Of a stretch of DNA of 64,000 nt, positions 22,795 through 34,176 are shown one piece after another. Source of the DNA: Ophioderma brevispina. Its lineage: Eukaryota; Echinodermata; Ophiuroidea; Amphilepidida; Ophiodermatidae. The stretch is taken from positions 27,953-91,952 of the forward strand of contig JAMKCH010072251.1 in assembly GCA_023653785.1 (NCBI GenBank), in the 5' to 3' direction. Made by a program: the position numbers and the translations under genes. Every line of letters begins with the position of its first letter. Position 1 is the first letter of the stretch. The notes under the pieces are model-generated. The model saw only the letters and a list, made by a program, of their open reading frames with translations, searched no databases and was not told the DNA's origin.

Positions 22795-23838
22795 TATATA
22801 AACAGTTCAAAAAAAGTAAGTCCCCCCCTGACAAATGTGCATTTTTTTCTGGACAAGTTAGGCTCCTTAACCTGTTACAAAAATGTAAAATGTACACGGA
22901 AATGTTACACATTTAATGGGCAAAAAGTTTCGCACAGCAGTTGACCTTCTCTCTGAAACGACGTCATTTATTAAATTTGATGACAAAATAAAAAATGGCA
23001 CTTTTTTGCATAGGGCTTTAACAGTCGAGGAAAATCAAGTTTTAAAGATTTTTTTTAAATATTCTTTCCCATTACCGGAACATCCGATTCCATAAATTTG
23101 GTTTACCACATGGTAGCTTTGAGTTTCGTCTTTCCATTGGTTATCAAATTAAGTGGCCAACATTCCTATAATGACGTCACTATGACGTCATAAGTTGAGG
23201 AGAAGGAAAGTATCACAAATACTGGTATAGGGTGGAAAAATTGATTATTTCGCAATAGTTCCGGACTCAAAAAATTGCACTACAATATCTGAGTATTAAT
23301 TAAAACTAGTCAGTATCTCATTAAAGAGAGCAAAAAACCGCTGTGGAAATCGGATATCCGAAACTTTTTTGGTGAAAAAAAAAACATTTCCCCTATTCTT
23401 TCACTGTGTACTATGGAAATTGGACAGTATGCTGACATGGAACTTTACTAACGTCAGGCCTGAAGTAATCAGGCATGTGGTACTTCCAATCTTTGGTAGC
23501 AATAGAAAGGACAGATAACCAATAGCTATCCATTAGGTACCAAATCCAGTGTCTGTAGTTTACTGCGTTGTACTCGGCATGTTGGTACTTCGCCGTTCGG
23601 GATTTTTCGTTGTTAAATCTATGCACGAATGCCACTTTTCAATTTCGTCATCAAATTTAATCAAAGTACATCATTTCAGGGAGAGGAGAATATGAACATT
23701 GTGTGATTTGTGTATGCACATAAAATGGGTAACATTGCAGTGAATATTTCACATTTTGTAACAGGTTAAGGAGCCTAACTTTCCAGAAAAGTGCACTTTG
23801 TCAGGGGGGACTATTTTTGAACTGTATACACAATTTCT
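22795..23838. mobile_element. fold-back MITE with arms of about 210 bp
   Basis: The left end runs 'TATATAAACAGTTCAAAAA', 'GTCCCCCCCTGACAAA', 'AGTTAGGCTCCTTAACCTG', 'TTACACATTTAATG' and 'ACGTCATTTATTAAATTTGA'. The right end carries all of these as reverse complements in mirrored order. The centre contains GACGTCA motifs and 'TTTGGTACC' sequence shared with other elements in the window. No open frame of note. A partial relative is at 45010-45470. Confidence 0.8.
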
Positions 23839-23941
23839 TCTGCAAAAAAAGAAAAATTAAAAATGTGTTGAACTGAAAACTTTAAGCGTGACAACTCAAA
23901 ACGTGACTTTTGTCGATTCGCCTCTTAGCAGAATCTATTAA

Positions 23942-24720
23942 CACTTAAGGGGCCAAGGGGGGGGGGTCCTAGGGACCCTCCAAAATTTGTTTCGCGCTGG
24001 CCGCTTTACGCGTGGGTTTTTCCGACGAATTTGTTAATTGTCGACTTTTAAATGGCGCTTCTTTCATACCAAAAAATTAAAATCGGCCAAGCCGCTGATG
24101 AGTTAATTAGTGAGGTGCCCATGGACCCCCCTTGTGCACTAACGGAAGTCAACTGAGAATATTATAAAAATCCAAAGAACCCAAAGCAATTTTTTTTGCT
24201 GTTTGTTCACACCATAATATAAGTAACACAAATAATAGAAACATTAAAAATAATTAACCCTTATGTGCTAAAACAAACAATTTCGTGTGACGTTGCCCTA
24301 AACCGTTAATGTACAAAGTCTTGGGAAAATGATGGGTATTTTGCTACCACCCTTCAAAATACAATGATTCCTAATAAAACTTCATTTGTTTTTGTAAAAT
24401 ATATGTAATTTGGATCTTCTCGAGTAGATATAACATTCTAAAGAAGTTTTCAAAATGTTTGATGTAAAGCGCAAGGCTCAGTTGAATTTTCCGTCTTTTG
24501 ACATGTTTCGCGTGTTTTGAAAACAATGTTTTTGCCCCTTCATTGGCATCCCAACTAAACAAATTTAATTTTTAGTGCTGTTGGGGTGTCTTAGACCCTT
24601 CCAGTGGTATAAATTTCGTACAAAAATTCCCTCGGGAAAGTGGTCCTTAGGGGGTCCCATGGACCCCCCCCCCCCCCCTTGGGCACCAAACGGGAGTAAA
24701 ACCCCTTTGTCACTTAAGTG
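23942..24720. mobile_element. MITE with CACTTAAG/CACTTAAGTG ends and TTAA flanks
   Basis: TTAA stands at 23938-23941 and again at 24721-24724. The element opens with CACTTAAGGGGCCAAGGGG and closes with the inverted form ending CACTTAAGTG. Subterminal G or C runs and CCATGGACCC blocks are inverted between the ends. Its 779 bp lack a coding frame. A second copy in opposite orientation, 789 bp, lies at 52328-53116. TTAA duplication suggests mobilisation by a piggyBac-type enzyme, an inference from target preference only. Confidence 0.8.
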
Positions 24721-24724
24721 TTAA

Positions 24725-26100
24725 CGGCATTTTCAGTAGCCCTATAGCATCTCACGCCCCCTTTAAAAAACCATCTCTGGTGTTGTAATTGAAATACCAA
24801 TTGGTGGACAGCCAAAACGTCTATATTTATTAGATATTATGTAATAAGTATGAAAATACAGGATATTTGTAACGTAACTCCTAATAACAAAATCAATCCG
24901 ATTTGGGTAGATTTGATTTGTAAACACATAGGTAGGTTTCCCCTGGTACCTAAGATGTTTAAAAATAAAGCATTTTCAATACCCCCCCCGACGTCTAACG
25001 ATCCTCCTAAATCACGCTTTTTCTTTTCCTTATCTTTCTTTTTATTAAGGAGCCACTAATTTAAGCATCCAGGATCTATATTCATTCCATAATCACGTAA
25101 TTACTAGAAATGTTATCAGTTCATACTACATATGCCATGTGTCCTAAGTGGGAAACCCCTTTCGTGACGCACAGATTGTTGTGAGAATTTCCCTTTTCCA
25201 ATTTTGTGGTCCAACAACTTTGTCTTGCCAACATCAGAACTATGCAAAAGCATAAATTTTTGGAAAGCTTATAAAATAAGGATTCCAATGGCATCAAAAT
25301 ATACTTGATATTCAGGGTGTACAAGTAGATATACAGGGTGTAACAAGTAAATGTTAAAGAAAAAAGGGGTTGCCCTGTGAAATTTTGATTTCCTTTCAGA
25401 AGAATTTGATGCACTTGGGGACCACACAATTGAAAAGAACACTAAAAGAGCTTTCAGAAAATATATAGTTTATATAGGGTGCAGTGATTCCTTACGTGTA
25501 CATGGTTGACTTAAATAACCTTCGTTATGAAAAAATGCTAATTAATGCAAGTTTTATTTACTACTGTTAATTAGTTCATTCCTTCCTTTAAAATGGTGTA
25601 CATATGTGTACTAACTTGATAGCATACATTGAATCTTTGTTTGATGATTTTTGACCATTTAGATAGTAATTTACAAAATATTAGTTTACACTATATTTTA
25701 CAAGCTTTTACACAGAGGTCTATGGGAAGACCATTTTGAAGCTCGTTATTTTGCTTATTAAGTCTAATTAATGCAAGTTAGATCATTACCTTGTTCCATG
25801 TTTTTAATTGCTGCAATGTCCAAGATTAAGTATACATAAAAAGAATATCCATCCTGCACAATTAATAAGTAATAATTATGTTTTTCATAATTTTGCTCAG
25901 CAAACTTGAATTTTCCCATAGACTTTCTATGGTACCGTGCCCTCACACAGCCGTGCCCTCACATCCTCCACTCTGCATGCTCGTTAGTATAATTGATCAT
26001 AAAATTAATTAGCATCAAAGGAGAAACCTGAATTTGGTGTCATATGAAAGAAGAAAAACTAGGCTTTAAAAAAAGACCAAAAAAGAAGGGTGTAGGTATT
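24725..26100. other. AT-rich intergenic stretch, nothing identified
   Basis: Only small frames occur, such as 102 codons on the minus strand at 25121-25429. 'GATATACAGGGTGTAAC' near 25330 echoes the terminal motif of the dispersed element at 26100-26905. Poly-C runs and microsatellite-like bases are scattered. No gene or RNA was recognised. Confidence 0.45.
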
Positions 26101-26905
26101 CATCTTCATTTTGAAAATACCATTATCATTTCATATTTTTATGAAAAATGTCACACCTCCACCATATTGAGGTTCCCAACTTATGACGCATGGCAGTATA
26201 ACATTTAGCCAATAATCTTTATATTTATATTTAACCCTCCTCTGTGTGAGCCATTTTGTAACAAAGTGGTTGGCACCCTCTGTGATTTTCACCCGTTTCC
26301 TATAAATTTGGCACCACAGTATAGCTTAGAGTTTCTTCTTTTCATTGGTATCAAAAAGTGTCAACATTGCCAATATGACGTCATTATGGCGTCGAGGAAA
26401 GTATGATATTTCACAATTTTACTGACTCAAAAACATTATTATAGCACTAAAACGCTCTGAGCATATGAAACTAGTCATTTTCCATCAAGTAGAGCCCAGA
26501 ACCGGTGTAAAAATCGGATATTTCTAACTGAGAAATCAATTTCCCCTATTCTACACTGTCTACTTTGGAAATTGACATGTTTACTTACATGCGAACATTA
26601 TGGAAATAAATCTTAATTTTCGTTCCTATTCCACTCTTTATCCTTAAAGTGCACTGATTTTATTGAAAATTTACGTAAGTTGTTATTTCGATTCCTAATA
26701 TAGAAGCAAAACCTGTGGAAATTGACATGTTTGCTTACATGCGAACATTATGACGTCATTCTGACGTAATTTTAGGGGTGCCGGTACTGAATTTGGTACC
26801 AATAGAAAGAGGAGGATCATCTATCAGACATATTAGTACTTCCCTCTCGAATGGGATGGTTGCCATTCCCATCCATCACTTTGGGGTCACCCTGTATCTT
26901 AACAT
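26100..26905. mobile_element. dispersed repeat ending in the 'ACAGGGTGA' motif
   Basis: The right end reads 'CCATCACTTTGGGGTCACCC' followed by TGTATCTT, whose reverse complement matches 'AGATACAGGGTGATCC-AAGTGATGG' at about 2690. The interior shares 'ATGACGTCATTATGGCGTC', 'TTGGTACCAATAG' and 'GGAAATTGACATGT' text with the fold-back MITEs. The left boundary is unclear. A 108-bp segment shared with 22350-22457 sits inside it, between 38-bp direct repeats. Confidence 0.45.
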
Positions 26906-26934
26906 TCAGACATGCATTTTTTTCTTTGCTTCAG

Positions 26935-27083
26935 ATAATGTTTTGCCTGCAATCAAGTTAGACTACTTTGAAGATCCGGTGAGATCAACAACTAACAGTC
27001 CGCCCCATGGACAAGGTGTAAATGTTGACAATGGAAGGCGTTGCACATTCATAAACAAACGTTTGCGTCGGGGAAGAATATAG
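26935..27083 (+). CDS. possible terminal exon, unknown protein
   Basis: After 'TTTTCTTTGCTTCAG' an open frame reads NVLPAIKLDYFEDPVRS and ends in the basic tail NKRLRRGRI with a stop at 27081-27083. A pyrimidine-rich acceptor and non-repetitive composition are the only support. No upstream exon or domain was recognised, and the preceding sequence is a dispersed repeat. It lies 355 bp before the LRR-GPCR start in the same direction. Confidence 0.2.
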
Positions 27084-27437
27084 AAATGTAATGCAAATGA
27101 TGGGTGCAAGTTTTCAAGTTGATTATAAGTAGATTATTTCGCATTAATATACCTTCCCGTTGTATTGCAAGGGAATAGCCATTTGAAAGTTTAGTCTTAT
27201 TTTATACCTATACATTGCTTATAGTTTGAAATATTATCCTCACGAGTAGAATTTTAGGTTGTTGTCTAAATCTAACATATACCCACCCATGTCCGTTTGC
27301 TTCTGGATAACTGTAACTTATATAGCGACAGAACTTTAGTAAACAATAAGGGCTAATCCCATACTCATGCTATCGCGTGAGGTACGATTTGTGATATTTT
27401 TTTTTTCTTGAAAGTACGATAACTAGCGAAAGGAAAT

Positions 27438-30400
27438 ATGTTATCAAGCTGGTATTTATTTCTATTCCTTTTTGTCGCAAAATGCGCAGTGGCGGCAGTA
27501 AATAACTTTGTTAATCCATGCATTGATACCAATGTCAATATCACAACAGAACCAGTTATCATTAACTCCACAGAATTAGCACCTTTTCATTGTTCTGCGC
27601 CTCTTTATTTAACCGAAGGAAATGCTATGTCAGTAGAGCCATTGTATGCAAGTAGGGATAACGGTTATTCTTACCTTTATGGTGAGCAGTTAGATAATTC
27701 AAGTAGCCAGTGTCTTAAAAAATATGTTTTAATTTATTTAGATTTAACCCCATGTATTGCTTATATTACGTCAACGATATACAAACTGCATATGAGAAAT
27801 GTACATTTGAGTTTGAATTTGCAGGGACGAAAGGTATCACCCATGAATTGCCAAAACATTTCTGAGCATGAAGCACTGTTATCTGAGGATGATATTTTAC
27901 CAAGATGCAGTACCGCCGGATATGATTTCGTAAGAGAAGGTTACATAAACTGGCAATCGTACACTGCGTATGACCTAAAGTGTGTTAAAGGGTGTTTTTG
28001 CATCCTCGGCTACAGAAACTGGACCCAACTCTGTGAAAGATCCGAGAAACTAGTAACTCTTATTGTTTATAATCCTGATATAGAACAGTTGTCGTTCTAT
28101 GGTACCAATTTAAACAACATAACTAACGATGCGTTTATAGGTCTTGGTACTTTAACACACTTAAAACTTTCCAAAAATAACCTGACATCATTGTGTGAGG
28201 GCACATTTGAAGCCATGGTTCATTTGGTAGTACTAGAGCTTGGTTTCAATCAAATTAAGTCAATGCCTGATGGCATATTTGATGGTTTGTATCAGTTGAA
28301 GTCTCTTCATCTTTATTCTAATTGGCTAGGGTCACTCTCTAGTGAAATATTTGATGATCTGACTCAGCTAGATGATCTTCTTCTTGAGGACAATTGTCTT
28401 AAGGAACTGCCTTCAGCTATTTTTAGTGGTTTAGCTCACTTGCGTACCATTTACCTCGATAACAATCAACTGATGTCATTGTATAATGACACCTTTAACG
28501 GTTTGGTGAAGTTGTATGTGCTTTCTCTTGACTACAATCAGCTGAAGACATTACCAGAAGGGATGTTTGGTGATTTGGTTAATTTGGAATACCTTTATCT
28601 TGCATATAATACGCTAGCATCATTACCTAGTGACGCATTTAATAGTTTATATCAGGTGAAGCGAATTGACTTAAAAAACAACAACATTATCACACTACCA
28701 AATGACACATTTGGGAAACTTTTAAATTTGACGACGCTCTATCTACAAAATAACCAACTGCTAACTTTACCAAAAGATGTATTTCAAAACCTGTTCTCAT
28801 TGCGATGTTTGGATCTTGCCAATAATTCCTTAATGATATTGTCCAGTCACATATTTGAGCATTTACCGAATGTCAGAGAACTGTTTCTAAACAATAATCA
28901 GCTGTTCGACCTACCAGATAACGTTTTCGAAAATGTAACGGCCTTAGGGCACTTGGATTTGAGTAATAACATCTTAACAGAATTGCATTTTGAATTCTCT
29001 CACCCATTATTTCATTTACGGATTTTAAATGTCTCAAATAATAAGTTATTATCTTTGCCACAAATCAATTCACTTTTAAATTTACAAATAGTCGATGTTA
29101 GCTATAACAAGTTGTCAAATTTGGAACCAAATGCTTTGGGAACTGATGCAAGCATTATTTTCCTTTCTTTAAATAATAATAACATAGCTGAACCCCCACG
29201 TGATTTTTTGAACAACTACCTAATTTAAAGGTTCTTTTCTTGAATAATAATTTGATACGCTACATTAAACCAAATGCATTCAAAAAACAAGATAATATGA
29301 CTACACTTACAATAGCTAACAACCAGGTATACAAAATTGCTCCGGGTTCGTTTTCTGGCCTGCCAAGCCTTATAAACCTGGAATTCCAACAAAACAAAAT
29401 AAAATTCTTACCCGGACGCGCCTTCAGTCATTTAAACAAGCTACGATTCATCAATGTCTCAAATAATTATATCCAAAAGATCGAAGCAGAAGTATTTTAC
29501 AAAACAAACCTTCAAGTTATAGATTTAAGAGCTAACAATTTATTTCTTGTCACAAAATCTTCGTTTGCAGGAACAGAAAACGCAATAATATTGGTCAGTA
29601 AAAGTGAAACATGTTGCTTTGTTTCCTATAAGAAATGCAAATCTGAGAATCCCCGATCGCAATATCTCTCCTGTAACAGAATGGTCCCTGGCATACCATT
29701 GCAATTGTCTATGTGGGTTCTGGGCGTACTAACCATTATTTTGAACGGGTCGGTATTTTTTCTTCGTTGTCTTGATAAGCAATTCAAAGACGTTCAAACA
29801 TTACTAATTTCTCACCTGTCAATGTCGGATTTTCTTATGGGCGTTAGTATGGTTTTGTTAGCTGTTGCCGATGCATATTATGGTGACTATTTTCCATATT
29901 ATTCTGAACAATGGAGGACGGGCCTTCTCTGCAAATTAATTAGCATACTTTCATTTTTGTCAAACGAGGTGTCAGTATTACTAATCACCATGATTAGTTT
30001 TGATAGATTTCAGGCTGTGAAGTACCCGTTCAGCAGCAAACGCTTGCAATCAAAGTCTAGAAAGATATGTTTGGCAGTAATTTGGTCGATTGGAATAATA
30101 TTAAGTGTTATCCCTGTGGGTCTATCAAACACCTTTACTGATGTTTATGAGCTCTCTGAAGTCTGTGTTGGAATTCCTCTAGTAAGAAGACCGATAACTT
30201 TAACCAAAAATAGTTTTATTCGTGTAAATCAAACAGTGCCCCATATGTCATATTATTTACCTTACGATTACCAAAGTAGTTCTCTTGAGATCTACAACAA
30301 ACAAATATCAACCCTTGCTATCCACATATATAACATAGTCATTGGACATCAAGTAGCCGCGTATTTTTACATCATTGTTTTCATCGGCATCAACCTTATT

Positions 30401-30709
30401 TGTTTACTCCTAGTTGCCGTGTTTTATATACACATTTTCAATACTGTAAGAAAAACGGCAAAGAAAGCTGGACGAAAACCAGACGGAACGCAAGAAATGC
30501 GTAGAACTATTAAGATGTCTGCCGTTGTGTTGACGGATTTTTGCACATGGGTTCCACTCCTTCTGGTGTGCATTCTTGCACAGTGTGGAGTCATTACAGT
30601 GCAACCAGTGACGTATGCTTGGGCTGTTGCATTTATTTTACCTATCAATTCAGCTATTAATCCATTTCTTTATACCCTGATAACTCTTATTGAAGAAAGA
30701 AAGAAATAA
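27438..30709 (+). CDS. leucine-rich-repeat G-protein-coupled receptor, intronless, one frameshift
   Basis: A class A receptor of about 1,090 residues, read in two frames: 27438-29228 and then to 30709. The start has a signal peptide (MLSSWYLFLFLFVAKCAVAA), then a Cys cluster (CVKGCFC) before about 20 LRRs of 24 residues. In the second part, CC at residues 125-126 fits the LGR hinge cysteines. Seven membrane segments follow: LSMSDFLMG in TM2, DRF at 255-257 for DRY, and NPFLY at 474-478 in TM7. No LDLa module was seen. The pattern fits GRL101/relaxin-receptor-like LRR-GPCRs, which sit at the cell surface and signal through G proteins; the ligand is unknown. The break is at about 29206, in a run of six Ts after CGTGA. 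One extra T keeps the LRR pattern in frame, so a homopolymer error or young null allele is likely. The tail after TM7 is short. Confidence 0.9.
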
Positions 30710-30779
30710 CGATTGTTACGACATCTTATAGAAGCCAAGATCAGATATACATTTTAAACATAAATGAGCATTGCGCACA

Positions 30780-31300
30780 GTACAAGTATATTTGAAATGT
30801 GCTTACTTTGTACTTATAGTGTGCTTATTGTGTACTTATTTAGTAATATGCACGAAGTAAGTACATTCTGAATGTACTTATTTCTATCTTCATCAAGTTT
30901 TCATGTACTTACTTTCTACTTAAAATGTACTTATCTGGGAACTTGGACATAATTTTCATAAAAATGTAATTGAAATGTGCTTGCAATGTACTTACTTTGT
31001 GCTTATAATGTACTTATCTGGGACTTAGACAAAGTTTTAATGGAAATATATGTGAACTGTGCTCAGAATGTACTTACTTTGTGCTTATAATGTACTTATC
31101 TGGACTTAGTTTTTCCATAAACCACTAGGAAGTACTTAAAATGTTTTTAATTTTGACTTAGATTTTCCTGAAGCGACTGGGTGTACTTGCAATGTGCTTA
31201 GTTTAGAATTAGAGCTTTACTAAAGGGTTTCAGGATGAACTTGCAATATGCTTACTTTTATATTGGTATTTCAGTGTATTGGAGATGTGCTTAAATTGTG
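30780..31300. repeat. degenerate minisatellite rich in 'GTACTTACTTTGTGCTTA'
   Basis: 'AATGTACTTACTTTGTGCTTA' and 'TAATGTACTTATCTGGGAC' recur roughly every 85-95 bp, with decay toward the end. It starts just downstream of the receptor stop and resembles the array at 33050-33560. Confidence 0.65.
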
Positions 31301-32120
31301 CTTACATTTATGGTCACATGACAAGGTCATATGGCTCGGTCTTCAACTGCTTTTTAACATTTAAAATTAGACGTAGCAGTTACAAGGTTTGATGCCTGAT
31401 GTGAATTGGCAATATAGCAAGTGAGTTTTGGTGCTAAACATTAGTAGATGTTAACAAGCCTGCATGCACTGGTGGTGGATATACAAGCTATTCAATGCGG
31501 TACATAACTAACAAGTAAATGTTGAACAAAAGTACAAATATTTCATTTATTCAGTTGATTCTATAGCGTACGGAAATGACCCTGAATAAAGGTACGCACG
31601 TGTCAATTTATGAAAATAGCTGTTTTTGGTGGATTATCATTACAAATTCTGGAGAGAAATCGTACTCACTGGTTCTTCGCATCTGGCGTCCACTGAGAGA
31701 GAGTTTAAATTTTCTATTCTATTTTCATTAATTCGTCAGTGGCGCATCGAAGGCTCGTTACGGCAATGACCAGCATTGTCGGGACAGAAAAATTCTATCA
31801 AAATTGTAAAATGTTCAATCTTTAATGTATATATGGCATATTTGTTTGGATTTATATATGTTAACTTTATTTATTCACTGGTATCTAAACATATTTTCAG
31901 AAAGAAAATGTATCGGAACCAATTTTTGCAACAATTGGAATTTTCACGCGTAACCATCGGGACATCGATTTTCCAGGGGTCATCAAACTTTAAAAGACGA
32001 TATGAGGTCACACTAAACGGTATTTCTCTGAGATTTCATGATTTTTATTAGGGATTATATATATTTATATAAATACACAAAAATAAATCTCAAAAATCAA
32101 TTATTTTTCCATTTATATAA
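31301..32120. other. intergenic stretch, nothing identified
   Basis: A 91-codon open frame at 31776-32051 has no recognisable feature. No repeat boundary or RNA gene was found. Confidence 0.4.
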
Positions 32121-32126
32121 ATTGAA

Positions 32127-32565
32127 GTACAGGGACAAGAAAGTAGACACTTAGCGAAGAATCACCCTTGTGTGTGTTGACTGTTATGGCGCTCTGAGTT
32201 CTCTTGAAGATTTTGCGCCTTATAAGAACTATTTATTATTATTATTATTATTATTGTATGCATGCTCATGGTCAAAGATGTGCATATAGGCCACACTATT
32301 ATAATACTATTGTACTATACTGGCAATCTGTAGTGAGCTAATACAGGGAAGTACAGGGACAAGAAAGTAGACACTTAGCGAAGAATCATCCTTGTGTGTG
32401 TTGACTGTTATGGCGCTCTGAGTTCTCTTGAAGATTTTGCGCCTTATAAGAACTATTTATTATTATTATTATTGTATGCATGCTCATGATCAAAGATGTG
32501 CATATAGGCCACACTATTATAATACTGTTCTACTATACCGGCAATCTGTAGTGAGCTAATGTTAA
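32127..32565. repeat. two direct copies of a SINE-like tail with (ATT)n
   Basis: Two copies, each about 211 bp, start at 'AGTACAGGGACAAGAAAGTA' (32127 and 32349). Each contains 'TGTTATGGCGCTCTGAG', 'TTTTGCGCCTTATAAGAA' and a run of ATT trinucleotides, the usual 3' end of invertebrate SINEs. They differ in ATT number and a few bases. No A or B box was found, so these may be 3' fragments. Confidence 0.65.
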
Positions 32566-33049
32566 AGCTGCAAAATACTAGTATGGCAGTAATTGGTATC
32601 CTTTACACAGTGCTGTGTGAAATCTCGGATTTTGTAGTATTTGGTATTTAAGAGCGTGCATGTTTTGAGACACATAATCATTGAACTCATAGTTATAGTA
32701 CTGGCGGCAGTGATCTAGTGGTAATTTTTTTACGTATACTAATTTTTCTGCGTATATTCCTTTATGTCGAAAGTTCAAAACACCAAGGAGAAGACAAGGC
32801 AAACAAACTACGTTTACAACGGTAGTTCAGTGTATTGGAGATGTGCTCCACACACAAACTAGTCTTACATTGGATTTAGTGCTTTTCTGCACACTTGACA
32901 ATATAACAGTGTAAGCAACTTATAGGCCTAAATTGTACTAACCCAATTTAATATATTCTTGCCCCTTGAAACTATATGTGCCCCCCTCCCCAGTAAAAGC
33001 AGGTTACGCCACTGTAGCATTTTCTTAAATGTACTTGTTATTCAATGTA

Positions 33050-33560
33050 CATATTTTAAAGTACATACTTTGAGTGTGCTTAAAATATGCTTGCTAAGAC
33101 ACATTTCAAACCTCGATATTTGGAACAGCAGCAATCACATTGCAATCACAGTGTAAGTACATTTCACGAGTGTAGTTAAAATGTACTTGCTAAGACACAT
33201 TCCAAACCTCGATATTTGGAACAGCGGGAAGCACATTACAAGTACAGTGTAAATACATATCTTGAGTGCGCTTAAAATGTACTTGCTAAGACACATTTCA
33301 AACCTCGATATTTGCTTGCTAAGACACATTTCAAACCTCGATATTTGGAACAGCAGCAATCACATTGCAATCACAGTGTAAGTACATATGAGTGACCATT
33401 ACATTTTGCGCAAAATGTACTTGCATTGTACTTAGTTTTAGAATTATGTACTTACACTGTGCTTACTTGATAAGCAAGTCAAATTAAGCACATTACTAGC
33501 ACAATGTAAGCACACATTGTACTTGGATTGTACTTAATTTCTCTGTACTTACATTGTGCT
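33050..33560. repeat. 93-bp minisatellite, 3-4 copies
   Basis: 'ATGTACTTGCTAAGACACAT' and 'TTCAAACCTCGATATTTGGA' recur at about 33092, 33188 and 33284, with a truncated extra unit at 33310. A decayed extension runs to 33560 and resumes at 34177-34280 after the MITE insertion. Confidence 0.75.
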
Positions 33561-34176
33561 TAACCCTCGTCTTACCAAGGGGGGGGGGGGGACCACCCCC
33601 TACTGAACTTTGCTCCGGTGCGCTAAAATGACAAAATTTTGCGTAAAAAGCTTCCGGGTAATCGTTTTCTCATCCTTTCCGGTCATTTTAGCGAAAAAAA
33701 TGTGAAGGTAGCACCTTCACCGGGGTTAGGGTATGCCGTCAAAGTCTAAGGGTACGGGGGAGGGGGTAGGGTGGTTGCCACCCAAGAATATTTTGTAGTA
33801 CATTTTTGAAATTATTATGCATAGTATTGCTCTAAAACTCTATATTTATGTAAAACTAGTCAATTGCCATCATTTAGAGCTGAAAACCGCATGAAAATCC
33901 GATATTCCTAACTTTTTTAGCGCAAAATCGGATTTTCGCCTATTTTCTGTGGAAAATGCCCAATTTGACCGACTCGCGGACGTTATGACGTCATTGTGAC
34001 GCCATACTAGGTATGTTAGTACTTATTTTGGTATCAATGGAAATAGGAGGAGACAAGAGCTATCCATTAGTATCAAATCATAAGCATCGAGTGCTTTACA
34101 ATGAATTCTTGAGGGGGGGTTGGTAACCCCCCCCCCCCCCTTGGTTAACCGTGTTACAAAAAAAGACGAGGGTTAA
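33560..34176. mobile_element. 609-bp MITE with TTAA flanks and CCCTCGTCTT ends
   Basis: TTAA at 33560-33563 and 34173-34176 encloses 609 bp that begins CCCTCGTCTTACCAAGGGG and ends in the inverted form. G/C homopolymer runs lie just inside both ends. The CCC terminus plus TTAA target duplication is the signature of piggyBac-type elements. There is no coding frame. It sits inside the 'GTACTTAC' minisatellite. Relatives are at 2499-6305 and 42439-43400. Confidence 0.78.

Noticed and set aside
30410..30648. Minus-strand frames inside the LRR-GPCR
   Set aside because: They are antisense shadows of the TM5-TM7 coding region.
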